DNA from: Clonostachys chloroleuca
Taxonomy: Eukaryota > Ascomycota > Sordariomycetes > Hypocreales > Bionectriaceae
DNA: 64,000 nucleotides
Reading direction: 5' to 3'
Assembly (NCBI GenBank): GCA_037952775.1
Contig: JBANAY010000003.1
Location: 186,001-250,000, forward strand
A program made the position numbers and the translations under genes. Positions 11,464 through 21,328 of the stretch are shown piece by piece (position 1 is the stretch's first letter; the number at the start of each line of letters is the position of its first letter). The notes under the pieces were generated by a model. The model was given only the letters and a program-made list of their open reading frames with translations. It was not told where the DNA came from and did not search any database.

Positions 11464-12139
11464 GGTGGGTTATAAAACTTATTAGGGGAAAACGTAAAGG
11501 ATGGCCTTGGAGGTGCTTACTACTGAGATGCCTTTTTGTCTTTTTAATGTGAACCACGCCATGCCAAGCCAGCCAACTCACTAATGGAAGGGGAGTATGG
11601 GACTGAAGTCACAAGTGAGAGGCTGGTGATATCTAGATGGTGATTGGCTTATTGTCGGCCCGAGTAACGAGGTAGTTGATTGGCTGACTGTCGCTCCGAG
11701 ATGATTGTGGGGTGATCCGTTTGAGGCACAATAAGACAAGCTTATTGGCCTATTGTCGGCCCGACATTAAATTCGCGTTGGCGGCAATTTGAGGTATAAT
11801 CTTCCGATAAGAAATCAGAAATCGTGAAGTCAACTTTTCCCCAGCAAGGCCTCGAACCATTTCCACGGTATCACTTTCCCACAATGGTTATCTCCACGTC
11901 AATCGCCCCGTGGAGAAGTTCATTCTGTGGAGATAGCCCCATATTTCGTTATCTGAGGCTGTCTGCTCTCGTGCCTTGAAGAACGAAAAGAAGTATATAT
12001 ATTTGATCCCTTCCACGCGACCTTTTCAGAAGATATCATATCATTCAGGTCCTAAAACTCCTCCAGCTTAGACCATAACACCAACATCAAACCAGCCAAC
12101 CTTGTCCTCTTCTGGGGCTTTGAACACACTTTCTTCGCC
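11464..12139. promoter_or_regulatory. bidirectional promoter of the maltase and permease genes
   Basis: The spacer holds three direct copies of a 22-bp element at 11642-11663, 11678-11699 and 11743-11764. A TATA-like run (agtatatatat) lies near 11993-12001 on the permease side. Confidence 0.6.
11642..11764 (+). repeat. three-copy 22-bp promoter element with CGG-N-CCG core
   Basis: Copies at 11642, 11678 and 11743 share the consensus TTGGCYKAYTGTCGSYCCGA over 20 positions. The first and third end in TCGGCCCGA, an inverted CGG-N1-CCG; the second has TCGCTCCGA. Inverted CGG triplets are the usual recognition unit of Zn2Cys6 dimers. Location in the spacer between maltase and permease suggests they are binding sites of the neighbouring activator, now a pseudogene. 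Confidence 0.6.
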
Positions 12140-13787
12140 ATGCCCTCCGCAGGTGTAGAACAACCAGTCAACATGCATCATCGTACCAATGATGATCATG
12201 ATGTCGTTGCCCAAGAGGCTGTTACCGCAAATAAGAATGAACAGAGTATGGGTCTTTTGAAGTCTCTGAAACTCTACAGGAGGGCTTGTTTGTGGTCCAT
12301 CTTCCTATCCACATGTGTGATTATGGAGGGTTTTGATGTCGTCCTCTTGAACGCTCTCTACGCTTATCCACCCTTCCAACGGGACTTTGGTGAGCGCCAA
12401 CCAGATGGCAGCTACGAATTAGCAGCCGACTGGCAGTCAGGTCTTTCTGGAGGCAACCAAGCAGGACAGATCATCGGGCTTCTCTTGACTGGACTTATTG
12501 CAGACCGTCTCGGTTACCGCAAAACCCTCATTGGAGCATTAGTATTCTGCACTGGTTTTATCTTTATCGTCTTCTTCTCCAAATCTCTGGCTCAGCTTCT
12601 TATTGGAGAGATCCTTATCGCTATTCCTTGAGGCGTTTTCCAAACTACGACTTCCCACGTACGCCTCCGAGGTCTGCCCGACCCATCTCCGCGCCTATCT
12701 CACGACCTATATCAATGCCTGCTGGGTTTTGGGTCAGCTCATTGCGTCCGGAGTACTTCGATCTATGCTATCACGGGATGACGTGTGGGGCTACAAAATC
12801 CCATTTGCTTTACAGTGGATGTGGCCTGTGCCTCTCATAGTGGGTATATTCTTTGCTCCTGAATCACCTTGGTGGCTCGTCCGTCATGATCGTATCGACG
12901 AAGCGAAACGTTCACTTCATCGACTCACCACAAAGCATGAGGAAATATCATTCAACGCCAACGAAACAATCTCTATGATTATCCATACCAACAAGGCGGA
13001 GAAGGATGCCCAGGAGGGGATGTCGCACATGGATTTGTTTAGAGGCACCAATCTTGGGCGCACCGAAGTGGTCTGTGTGACATGGATGATCCAAGCCGCG
13101 ACCGGCTCTACCATCACATCATACTCGACCTACTTCTACCAACAGGCCGGTATGGCTGTTGAGAACTCTTTCAATATGTCGCTTGGCCAGTATGGCATGG
13201 GCCTTCTTGGCACTATTGCCGCCTGGTTTATGATGAATTGGTTCGGGCGCCGAACTATCTATCTTTATGGCCAAATCATTCTCGGAATTGTCCTCCTCAT
13301 CATCGGCTGTGTTGGTACAGCCGGCCGAGAGAACGTTGCAGCCCAGTGGACCATTGGCAGTCTGCTTATCGTCCATACCTTTCTCTATGACTGCACCGTG
13401 GGCCCAATTTGTTATTCGCTTGTGTCTGAATTATCCTCGACCCGTCTTCGGACGAAATCAGTTGCCCTCGCACGGAATCTCTATAACTGCGTGTGCATCA
13501 TCACCAGCGTCATTACCCCCCGTATGTTGAATCTAACGGCTTGGAATTGGGGTGCCAAAACAGGCTTCTTTTGGGCTGGCTCATGTATGCTGTGTGCAAT
13601 CTGGACGTACTTCCGACTTCCTGAGCCAAAGGGGAGGACATATCTCGAGCTTGATCTTCTGTTTGAGCAAGGAGTCAGTGCCCGGAAGTTTTCAACCACT
13701 GTGCTGCACACTCTCGATGGAACCGTGGTCCAGATCTCGGTTTTGGGAAAAGTTAACAATATGCTTGATGAAGATAGGAAGTACTAG
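12140..13787 (+). pseudogene. maltose/alpha-glucoside permease (MFS), broken
   Basis: Two overlapping frames together give a full MFS sugar:H+ symporter of the maltose permease type: FDVVLLNALYAYPPFQRDFGE early, LIADRLGYRKTLIGALVF, then YASEVCPTHLRAYLTTYINACWVLGQLIASG, FAPESPWWLVRHDR and a C-terminal LPEPKGRTYLELDLLFE. The protein would import maltose-like sugars for the adjacent maltase. The first frame stops at TGA 12629-12631, where relatives have Trp in IPWGVFQT. An extra C in CCC at 12654-12656 then shifts the frame. No intron can remove this stretch (no GT/AG pair of usable length). Unless both are sequence errors, it is a recent pseudogene. Confidence 0.8.
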
Positions 13788-14319
13788 GCAGCGATGTGGT
13801 GCTTCTTTCGTAGAACTAATGGGGTTCTTCTTTGATCAAGGCATTACTCTCTCTACTCTAATTACTTGAATATTTTACCATTCTTTGGTGTAGACTAGGA
13901 TCAGTTGCTTGTAGATAGTTGAGGGGCATATCAATCTATTTAATTGTTCTTTGAATCAATCCAGGGGTTTTCAAGTCTAACGTAACTCTTCCTACATAAT
14001 AGTCCTAAAACGTTGTCGTGCTATTAAGTACTCTTGAGCCCGACCTACAATTCATCGACAAGAGAGGCGATACCGATTTGATGCACTGAGATGATGCACT
14101 AAGAGGATTCAATCGTGATCCGTTATGGATTGATAAATTTATGAGAAGAAATAAGTGATCAATGATATTAATTTGTGGCGGCTGGTGGAATTCGGCCGCG
14201 GGAAATTGTTGAGATATACGCAAGATCTAGCACCCAGCTCTCCAGGCTTCTTCTTTAAAACGCTTTGATTTATATAATTTTGTACAATGACTGTCAGTCT
14301 AGTATATGTATCTTCCAAC
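13788..14319. other. intergenic, no gene seen
   Basis: The 3' ends of the permease (plus) and the regulator (minus) converge here. No supported gene. Confidence 0.5.
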
Positions 14320-15907
14320 CTAGGGCGGAGAGTAATGGGATCCGGGACTAGCATCGATACCACCGGCGCCGTCGATATTGTTCGAAACGGCATCGTCAAA
14401 GTCTATCATAGTGTACATGCCTTTCATAGTTTGCAATTTCTCAAGTAGATAATTTCTCTGCTTTGAGGCAGCCGCATCGAATCCCGCGAGGAATTTGAAC
14501 AGAAACAGCAAATATTCTACTCTTGAAATATCTTCGTCTCCAATCTGCCCAGATTGGCTGGTCACCACCATGACATCAGCGATGGTGCTGGTTATCTCGA
14601 AGAGCTTCTCAAGCATTCCCATCCCGTGGAAGCCCACGCTGGTGACATCTTGAAGTCGGCTAAATACTGATCGGAACTCCGTATAAAGGCTATTGATTGG
14701 GAACTGAAATGAAAGTCCTTCATGATTTGTGGAAGAAGTCGTGGAAGCAAGAAGGCCTTGAGACAAGGCAAGCTGCCAGAGCAGAGTGCGTAGCCACAAC
14801 CTGGTAATCACGAGGTCGATATGCTGAAGTTCTGTCAGACCACTTCTCCCTTTGTCTTTTGACAGTCTTCCCTCCTCGGCTGTACCAGCTGCATCTTCGT
14901 CCAACTTTTATGTTTGTGTTCTATCCACTGGGTGGTCAGTGGCGACTCTGCGGACTGTTTGGCGGAGTGGTTGTGTTGTGAGCGCCTGTGAGCAAGGAAT
15001 TTATCATCCAGAATCGCAAATAGATTAACCAAGCGACGAAATCCGAGGTTAATGTGGCCCGGTATACTCGTATCACTAACTGGAGGGCCCCAGCTTGGAG
15101 CCGGTAAAACACTACCAAAAGATGGAAGAAGGCCACGTGTCTTTCATGTAGAAACAATTCCCAGTAAAGCCTTTGCCATCTCGCGGCATTATTTGGGCCG
15201 TCTGGGAAACCCTGCCCAAAATCGAGGGCCTGGAACATGGTGATACCTTCACGCAGCAAGGCAAAGCTGCGGTCGACCCTTCCTAGTGTCAGTGCGCAGA
15301 CGCTCAAGAAAACGCAGGTAAGAATGCGTTTTGCGGTCACGGGCAATGGCTTAAGGATGCCGTCCTCTCTTTCAACATCCCAATCGAGTTCGTATGTTCG
15401 ATGGGCTCTGGTGCTACACCGGACTAATTCAGTCATCTGCACAGCAACGCCCTTATGGAGAGCCCACGATGACCGCGTCCGATTGATGGTTATAGCTGCA
15501 AAGGCATGGACGAGGGCGGCATCTTCGCTACTTTGATCCATGTTTCTGATGGCTTCCTCCATCTCTTGAGGCGAGATTATCGGATTCAGCGGGTACACAA
15601 ATTCGGCATATTGGGGAAGCAAGCCAAGGAAGAAATCCGTGGGTCGTGGCGGCTCAGACGGCGAGCCTGCCTGAGGGTTATGAGCTTGAGGCAGACATTT
15701 GGGCCCATTCTCGCCCCTTCTCTCTCCTCGTAGCTGGGCGACAAGCCAGCCACGACGCCCGCGTCCGCGCCGGCTTGTTGGAGGAGTCGAGAAGGTGCAT
15801 GCGAGATTTAGGTGAGCACATTGCGTGCAAGGCTAGGAACCGTGGCACTTGACTTTGCGGAACCGGCAGCCATCACAGGCTTTTGTCTTTCTCTGGCTTG
15901 CGTCCAT
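14320..15907 (-). pseudogene. MAL-activator-like Zn2Cys6 transcription factor, broken
   Basis: The N-terminus has a Zn2Cys6 cluster (KACDGCRFRKVKCHG, then PCTQCAHLNLAC), with an in-frame TAG at 15833-15835 between the third and fourth cysteines. Beyond it come TFSTPPTSRRGRGRRG, YAEFVYPLNPIISPQEM, AALVHAFAAITINRTRSSW, GHINLGFRRLVNLFAILDD and ITRLWLRTLLWQLALSQ, in an arrangement resembling Candida Suc1 and Aspergillus MAL-type activators. These pieces lie in at least three frames, with shifts near 15620-15660, 15090 and 14900. If CAG was the ancestral codon, TAG is a CpA to TpA change as expected from RIP. Position next to maltase and permease makes it the presumed lost regulator of the locus. 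Confidence 0.75.
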
Positions 15908-16337
15908 TTTCAGGAGCTGCGGTCTGGATACATATCCATTACCGGTTGCACAAGGGAATCTGTGGAGTGAAGGAGCGAGGATCTCTACCAAATACGCCAG
16001 GATTGCGCTCCACTTACTGTTGCTCACCACGCCCTAAACACGCGCATGTGTTATGAACCCTCCTATAATAACCTCATTTCAAGTACGGCTTAATTTTAGC
16101 TAAATTAAGTAATAATATAAACTATTTGCCTTTATATATAAGCTTAAGAAATACTATTAATTATTTTTTAATTATTAATAACTAATTTGTTTAATTTAAG
16201 TAATAATAGTTTTTAATCTTTAACTCTAACTAGAGTTAATATATACTTAGATACTTATTTTCTTTCTTATAATTTTCTTTATAATTCGTAGGGCTATAGC
16301 TATTTCTGTTCTTGAAATTTTCTTTAGTTAATATTAT
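15908..16337. other. AT-rich, TA-loaded tract
   Basis: From about 16090 to 16330 the sequence is almost only A and T with many TA steps, as in RIP-mutated repeats. The first part (15959-16080) is one copy of a degenerate direct repeat with a second copy near 18984-19115. No gene. Confidence 0.6.
15959..16080 (+). repeat. degenerate direct repeat, copy 1
   Basis: Shares in order TGTGG(A/G)GTGAAGGAGCGAG, CCAGGATT(A/G)CG, TTACTG(C/T)TGCTCA, GTTATGAAC and ATAACCTCATT with 18984-19115. The two copies flank the ankyrin pseudogene and the AT-rich tract. Confidence 0.6.
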
Positions 16338-18432
16338 CTACAGATAATCTGATTTGAGGTCATCTGGATATGGACACCAGCGCTCATACCCAGACCAAAG
16401 AAGCCCGAAGCGATACCATGAATAGCTAGAAGTGTACTTCGCCACTCGCCGAAATTTTCCTCGAATTTCCAGAACGTTGTAGTCGCATACAGCGAGGGCA
16501 AAATCCCACACATCACGGCGACAGCTGTTCAATGGTTCGTTGTCTTGGAAGGTGGAATAAGCTATGTCAGAAACAGACATGCCGGATTTGCTCCTCGTCC
16601 GTACATCGGCGCCATTTCGAATCAAGCAAACTATCGCGTCTGCCTGTGCCTTAATGTCGAACCCTACCCATCTCTCATTCATGTCTTCTAGGCACCAATG
16701 TAGGCAACCCAACCGGCATCGTCAACAGCTTGAATATTAGCACCACGATTGAGTAAGAACTCGACAGATTCTTTACGGCGACGGGCTGTGTCAGACGATA
16801 CAAGCAGCAGGGGAGTCCTCCCAGATGGGTCTCTCCACTCAATGCCAGCAAAACCCACACTGAAATCAAGAAATGTTCTCATCGAATCCTCCAAAGGTCT
16901 GGTGTTAGTCAAATGAAAGACAAAGTATCATGATGGGCAAATCAGACTTACCAAATTAATTGTGTACCTAAAGGTTTGAAAGAACACAGAAGGTATATCA
17001 TAAGATTCGTCTGTCGGATCTACCCCCGCCTCAAGCAAAATCCTCCTGCATTCATTAGCCCGCCGCATTTCTTCTTCTTCATAATCATCATCATTATACA
17101 TGCAGGTTAGGATGAGAGAACGGTCTTGACTTTCATCGAACCTATCAGGACAATACAAGTCTAAGTCGGCACGATTTCGAGTAGGTATCGGCATATGTGG
17201 GGTTGTATATATGTAGCAGCAAACTTTCAAAAGCTTGTGTGAGCCCTCTTGGGTTAAGCTCTAATTGAGGTTTTACTTACCCAAAGAAGTGGCCTCCCCA
17301 ACTCATCATGATCTCTCAGCGATGCCTTGCCCTCTCGTAGGAGAGTTATGAGCTCGGATAGTCGCCCTTCTTCGACGAGCTGGAAGACTAATGAGTCTCG
17401 CGGGCGGATGTAATTTGCTTGGAAATAAGGGATTGGGGAGAAAAACCCCGTGGGAGAAGTTTGCTGCTGAATAATCGCCGAAAACATCATCCCGTCACGG
17501 ACTTTTGGCAGAAACGTGAGTCTTGAGGTAGTGTATCCGATACCGCTACGTTGTCTCTTTGGGATTGATCCACCATCTGCGGGATGATGCTGAAGATATC
17601 GGCGCTTTGTGCGAACTTTCGGCGTCCAAAATCTTCTCATTTTAAAGCATTATCGCCGGAATCTGGCGTTCGAGAGGTAGCATGGTCTGACTGTATGTGG
17701 CAGGCGAAGCATAAGGTAGGGAGCTGCTGCCAGGAGTTTCTTCTTCTGTGGTTGCGGGCTCAGTTCTGGCCGCGAGAGACTGGATCGTATTCCAGACAAG
17801 AGATAATTTGTGGTCCGTTTCTTGCTGATTGGCTTCTGACTGGGCCCTTGAATCGTTCAAATTTGAAACCAATAATTGCAATCCCTGGCCTAGTTTTGAT
17901 CACATTGATTCACTGGTAGCAGAGGCGTGGTCCAAGGAGGTTGAAATGTAAGAGAGCTGTTGCTGTCGCTGAACATCTGCCCTGGCCAGATTTGTCCGCA
18001 GTAATTCCAAATGCTGAGTGTTCGGGCCAGATACCGTCGTCATGTACAAGTTTAGGCTTGAAGAATAGACCCCACTGCCTCCGTCATCCTCTCAAGATCC
18101 TTCTCGCTTAAGACCGCCTTGGGACGCTTCCAAAGCTTCCGCGCACGACTGTCGGTTTCGAGAGCTTCAAACTTGATCAGCTTAGAGGCGAACGCGCCAA
18201 GATCATCTGAACATTTCTGGATCTGAATCTGAAATTCTATGGGCGGTAGCTGACCACTTGTGGTCAGACGATGAGCTAGCTGCTTAAGTGCCCACTGGAG
18301 AATTTTCACATTTGACATTGCAATGCTGACAGACCCTGGTTCATCTTCGATCCCTGTCAGAAGTTTATAGATTAAATTGGCGGATTCAATTGAGAAACTG
18401 ATGAACGTTATCACGCTCGCAGCTGCCTCCAT
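16338..18432 (-). pseudogene. HeLo-like N-terminal domain plus ankyrin-repeat protein, broken
   Basis: The start (ATG 18430-18432; MEAAASVITFISFSIESANLIYKLL) and the next 125 residues match the fungal N-terminal domain of STAND/NLR-like proteins (PF17111-type). A linker follows with YTTSRLTFLPKVRDGMMFSA and IRPRDSLVFQLVEEGRLSELITLLREGKASLRDHD, then ankyrin units (GRTPLLLVSSD, SVEFLLNRGANIQAVDDAGW, CLHWCLEDMNE, CLIRNGADVRTRSKSG). Such proteins are linked to allorecognition and innate-type signalling in fungi. Lesions: a frame loss near 18052, an in-frame TGA at 17900-17902 (consistent with CGA to TGA), a frame change near 17640, and a lost G near 16705-16714 between AGW and CLHWCLED. Some gaps may be introns (about 16912-16950, 17230-17280), but the listed lesions are not. 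Confidence 0.7.
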
Positions 18433-18847
18433 AGCACCAGTCGTCACGCGGGGGGCTCAGCTTGAGATTATTGTCGTCGTCCGTCGTGAGCGACTGCCTT
18501 GTGCGACTAGGTTGATCTGTGTCAGGACGTGAGGCGATGTACTATCTCCCCTTAGATTCTCCGACTGTGTGGTTGCTGAGTGTCTCAGGGAATGGATAAA
18601 ATGGTATCAACTATATCAAAATACGTCTGACGACAGGAAGCCTGATAGAAATTTGTTCGTGCGACACTCCCTCTTGCATGTGAGACAAGCTTGAGGCTGT
18701 GCATGGTACAGCCACCGCTTATATGCAGCTCTGCCATTTACGCGGAGCATGTCAATATAAAGGTTTTTGCAGCAGTTTTCCTTCGCAATTCACCATGAGC
18801 GCTATGATCTCGTATCATGTTTCAATAATCGGTTTGAAACAAACTAC

Positions 18848-18990
18848 CATTCGCTGGCTGCCACGGCTCTCAACAGTATCGGAGAACTCCAAGAAGCTCT
18901 TCCTTGCATCCAAGCTTATTAGTTGCTACTAACAAAACAAAAGAGCAAAAATAACCGAGAAAATATTTAAAGCGGTTATTGAATTTGTGG
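18848..18990 (+). repeat. degenerate repeat family B, copy 1
   Basis: Aligns with 19955-20095: both carry CTGCCACG(G/C)CTCTCAAC(A/T)GTATCGGAGA, then CTTATTAGTT, a run of CAAAA-type words and an AAGATATT- or AAAATATTT-like end. The identity is partial, as in old RIP-mutated copies. Confidence 0.55.
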
Positions 18991-19115
18991 GGTGAAGGAG
19001 CGAGAAACTAATGTGTCTGCCGAGAGTCCCAGGATTACGTTACTGCTGCTCAGACCGGCCCAATCACAGAAGAGCGTTATGAACTCTCCCTATAGGATAA
19101 CCTCATTAAACCATA
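18984..19115 (+). repeat. degenerate direct repeat, copy 2
   Basis: Second copy of the element at 15959-16080. It directly follows repeat B copy 1, so the two may be parts of one larger decayed element. Confidence 0.55.
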
Positions 19116-19954
19116 AGACAAGACGAGTGTTTAATCGATCTACTATAGTTATTGGAATATCTGAATGCTCTACTTCATAATACCAAGCCCTCTCCAGTTT
19201 ATGAGACTGTCCGAGCCAAGCCACTGGCCATCGGATATCCATCCTCCTGAGATAGGCAATATTGCGAGTATAGAGCCGTAAGCACATGTCAGGCTAGTTA
19301 ATTTCGTGCCTATAAATTATTCAGCGGGGTGGGCTTCTGGGGACGATAATGTGCATGCTTTAAGCGAAGGGGTCTCGCCAGTTTCAGCTTACTCTTCATG
19401 ATGTTCTTATTACCAGCAGTCGTCGCCTACAAGCTTTCAAGAGCAACGCGGGGCTATCTCGGGCTGATGATTAAATGGCACTATCGTTCCCTGCCCTGAT
19501 TAAGAATTACTACCGATACAACGGGGTAAGCCGACTCTGATCTTTTTTTGTCATAGAATCATTAGTGTCTCTCAACTATCTCATCGTTTTCAAGCCCTTT
19601 GAATTTTCATACTTCAGAAAACCTATACAGATTCATAATCAGAGCATAGAATCGATTTATGAGGTAGCTATATCACTTAACGCGGGAGCTGTTCGTCTCA
19701 GGGCTCGGGGGATTGAAATGGTATGTCGGGGGGGGGGGGGATTTGACACGGTCAATGTTACACAATTATGGGTTGGTATTTGGCTTGATTCCATCTTCCA
19801 GGGTATTTAACTCGCTACATTCCTCAACCAGTGATGCTCTCCATTAGATGAAGCACGTAATAGTATAACAAATTACTCGGAGTAAGCTTGCACATCCCAT
19901 TAATATTCCGGAACTCTACCAGGCGCTTACTACTTACTACTTAAACTATGATTA

Positions 19955-20095
19955 GTTCGCTGCCACGCCTCTCAACTGTATCGGAGACTACACGGAGATT
20001 TTCCGTATACCCAAACTTATTAGTTACAGTTCACAAAAAGAAAGATCAAAAAGAACCCAGAAGATATTCAAAAGCGATTGCTGTGGTGTTTCATA
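19955..20095 (+). repeat. degenerate repeat family B, copy 2
   Basis: Second copy of the 18848-18990 repeat, in the same orientation, about 1.1 kb away and ending close to the 3' end of the D123-like gene. Confidence 0.55.
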
Positions 20096-20103
20096 AGCTG
20101 TTA

Positions 20104-21051
20104 TTAGTATGCGACCCGAAACTCCACCTCCTCCTGTTCACCGTAAAATAGTGCCAAGTCACCAAGCCACCCAAACAAGCATGATCCACATCCGCTCCGG
20201 GCTCCAAAGACATTCAACTCGACAAGTTGTGCCTGCTCATTCTCTTCATCGTAGAAAATATCAAATGATAAGCCTTGTTTAAGCAACATTGCATCAAGCG
20301 GCTCAGCAGGCTTTAGTTGTTGCAAGATCCTTTCATGGAGAGCTTGGATCGCACTGTAAATATCAGACGCCACTCTGACTTTCTCGTCTTGCAGCACATT
20401 GGAGAACTTCCAGGAATGATGCCACCTATACTGGCTTATTGCAGTGATTTTTGCAGACACGGGTTCACAAAAAACACGATATTCTCGCTCACTACACATG
20501 CGCTCCTGAAACGGGAGGAAAGTAATAGCCACGTCCGAACAACCGTTTGACAGAGATCTTCTTATGTCATTCATCGCTCTTTGTGAAGACGATAGCCGGA
20601 GAATAATATCCATTGTCGAGAGAATCACGGATTGGGGTTGCCGTCCTCCATGGAGTCGACACGTTGCATTCTTTGGCGAGCAGCCATCAAGCCGCATGAA
20701 AAGCCCTTCTGGCGGGTAGATAAGCGATCCGAAGGTTGGAAAGACTTCGCCCTGGAGATTTTCCTCCGCGGCACGATTGAGCTGGCCTGTGAGGATTGAA
20801 CTTGCAGATGAGTCGACTACCAGCTGCGCCTGGTGCCTTGAAAGGTGAATAATTTGCGCGGCAGAGCAGTTGAGGCCTCGCGACTCCAAGATAAGTGGCA
20901 ACCACCTCCTAAATGCGTATGGTGCCTCGGATGGGGCTTCGATCCCTTGTGGCAGGCTTTCTGCTGAGTGAAAGCATGTATTGAACTTGGTGGTTTGCCC
21001 ATGATCACAGTCTTTATGAACTGAATCAATGTCGATTTGTGTGAGCTTCAT
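20104..21051 (-). CDS. D123 (CDC123)-family ATP-grasp-like protein
   Basis: Single-exon ORF, 315 residues from ATG 21051. Diagnostic pieces are FMRLDGCSPKNA near the middle, EYRVFCEPVSAKITAISQYRWH, and a C-terminal SFDIFYDEENEQAQLVELNVFGARSGCGSCLF. These match the D123 family: RLDxxSPKDA, YRVF and a metal/ATP-binding D-E-N set. CDC123 is an ATP-grasp protein that helps assemble eIF2 in the cytosol. This shorter, divergent fungal form is probably a paralogue and not the essential CDC123. The usual N-terminal SxWYP element is not clear, so an upstream exon may be missing. The minus strand places it just downstream of the amidase. Confidence 0.6.
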   Translation of the reverse strand: MKLTQIDIDSVHKDCDHGQTTKFNTCFHSAESLPQGIEAPSEAPYAFRRWLPLILESRGLNCSAAQIIHLSRHQAQLVVDSSASSILTGQLNRAAEENLQGEVFPTFGSLIYPPEGLFMRLDGCSPKNATCRLHGGRQPQSVILSTMDIILRLSSSQRAMNDIRRSLSNGCSDVAITFLPFQERMCSEREYRVFCEPVSAKITAISQYRWHHSWKFSNVLQDEKVRVASDIYSAIQALHERILQQLKPAEPLDAMLLKQGLSFDIFYDEENEQAQLVELNVFGARSGCGSCLFGWLGDLALFYGEQEEVEFRVAY

Positions 21052-21328
21052 GCCGGGCAAATGTAAGAGCTGACGAAAGAATAGTCAGTGCAACTTTTTA
21101 CGAGCACCTTACCGCGAACACAAGTAGTTAGAAAGGTCTCAAGGAAATCGACAACGACTTCTAAAGTTATGCTAGAAATATTTGAAAGTTCAGCCCTCTA
21201 AACTTAGCGAAGCGGCATGACTCATTTCCCTTGGCTTGCCAGGTACAAGCTTTAGGCATCAGTAAACATGCCCACAATTCCCTGTATAGAATATTCGTAG
21301 TTTATTTGTATCATTGGCATAGTAAGAA

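Larger units (their letters stand above)
18433..20103. other. degenerate repeat-rich spacer
   Basis: No supported gene. It contains copy 2 of the flanking direct repeat, two copies of another repeat (18848-18990 and 19955-20095), and a 12-G run near 19729-19740. Confidence 0.5.

Noticed and set aside
19729..19740. Poly-G run as a telomere-like or G-quadruplex element
   Set aside because: A single 12-G run with no TTAGGG repeats around it; probably a simple homopolymer.
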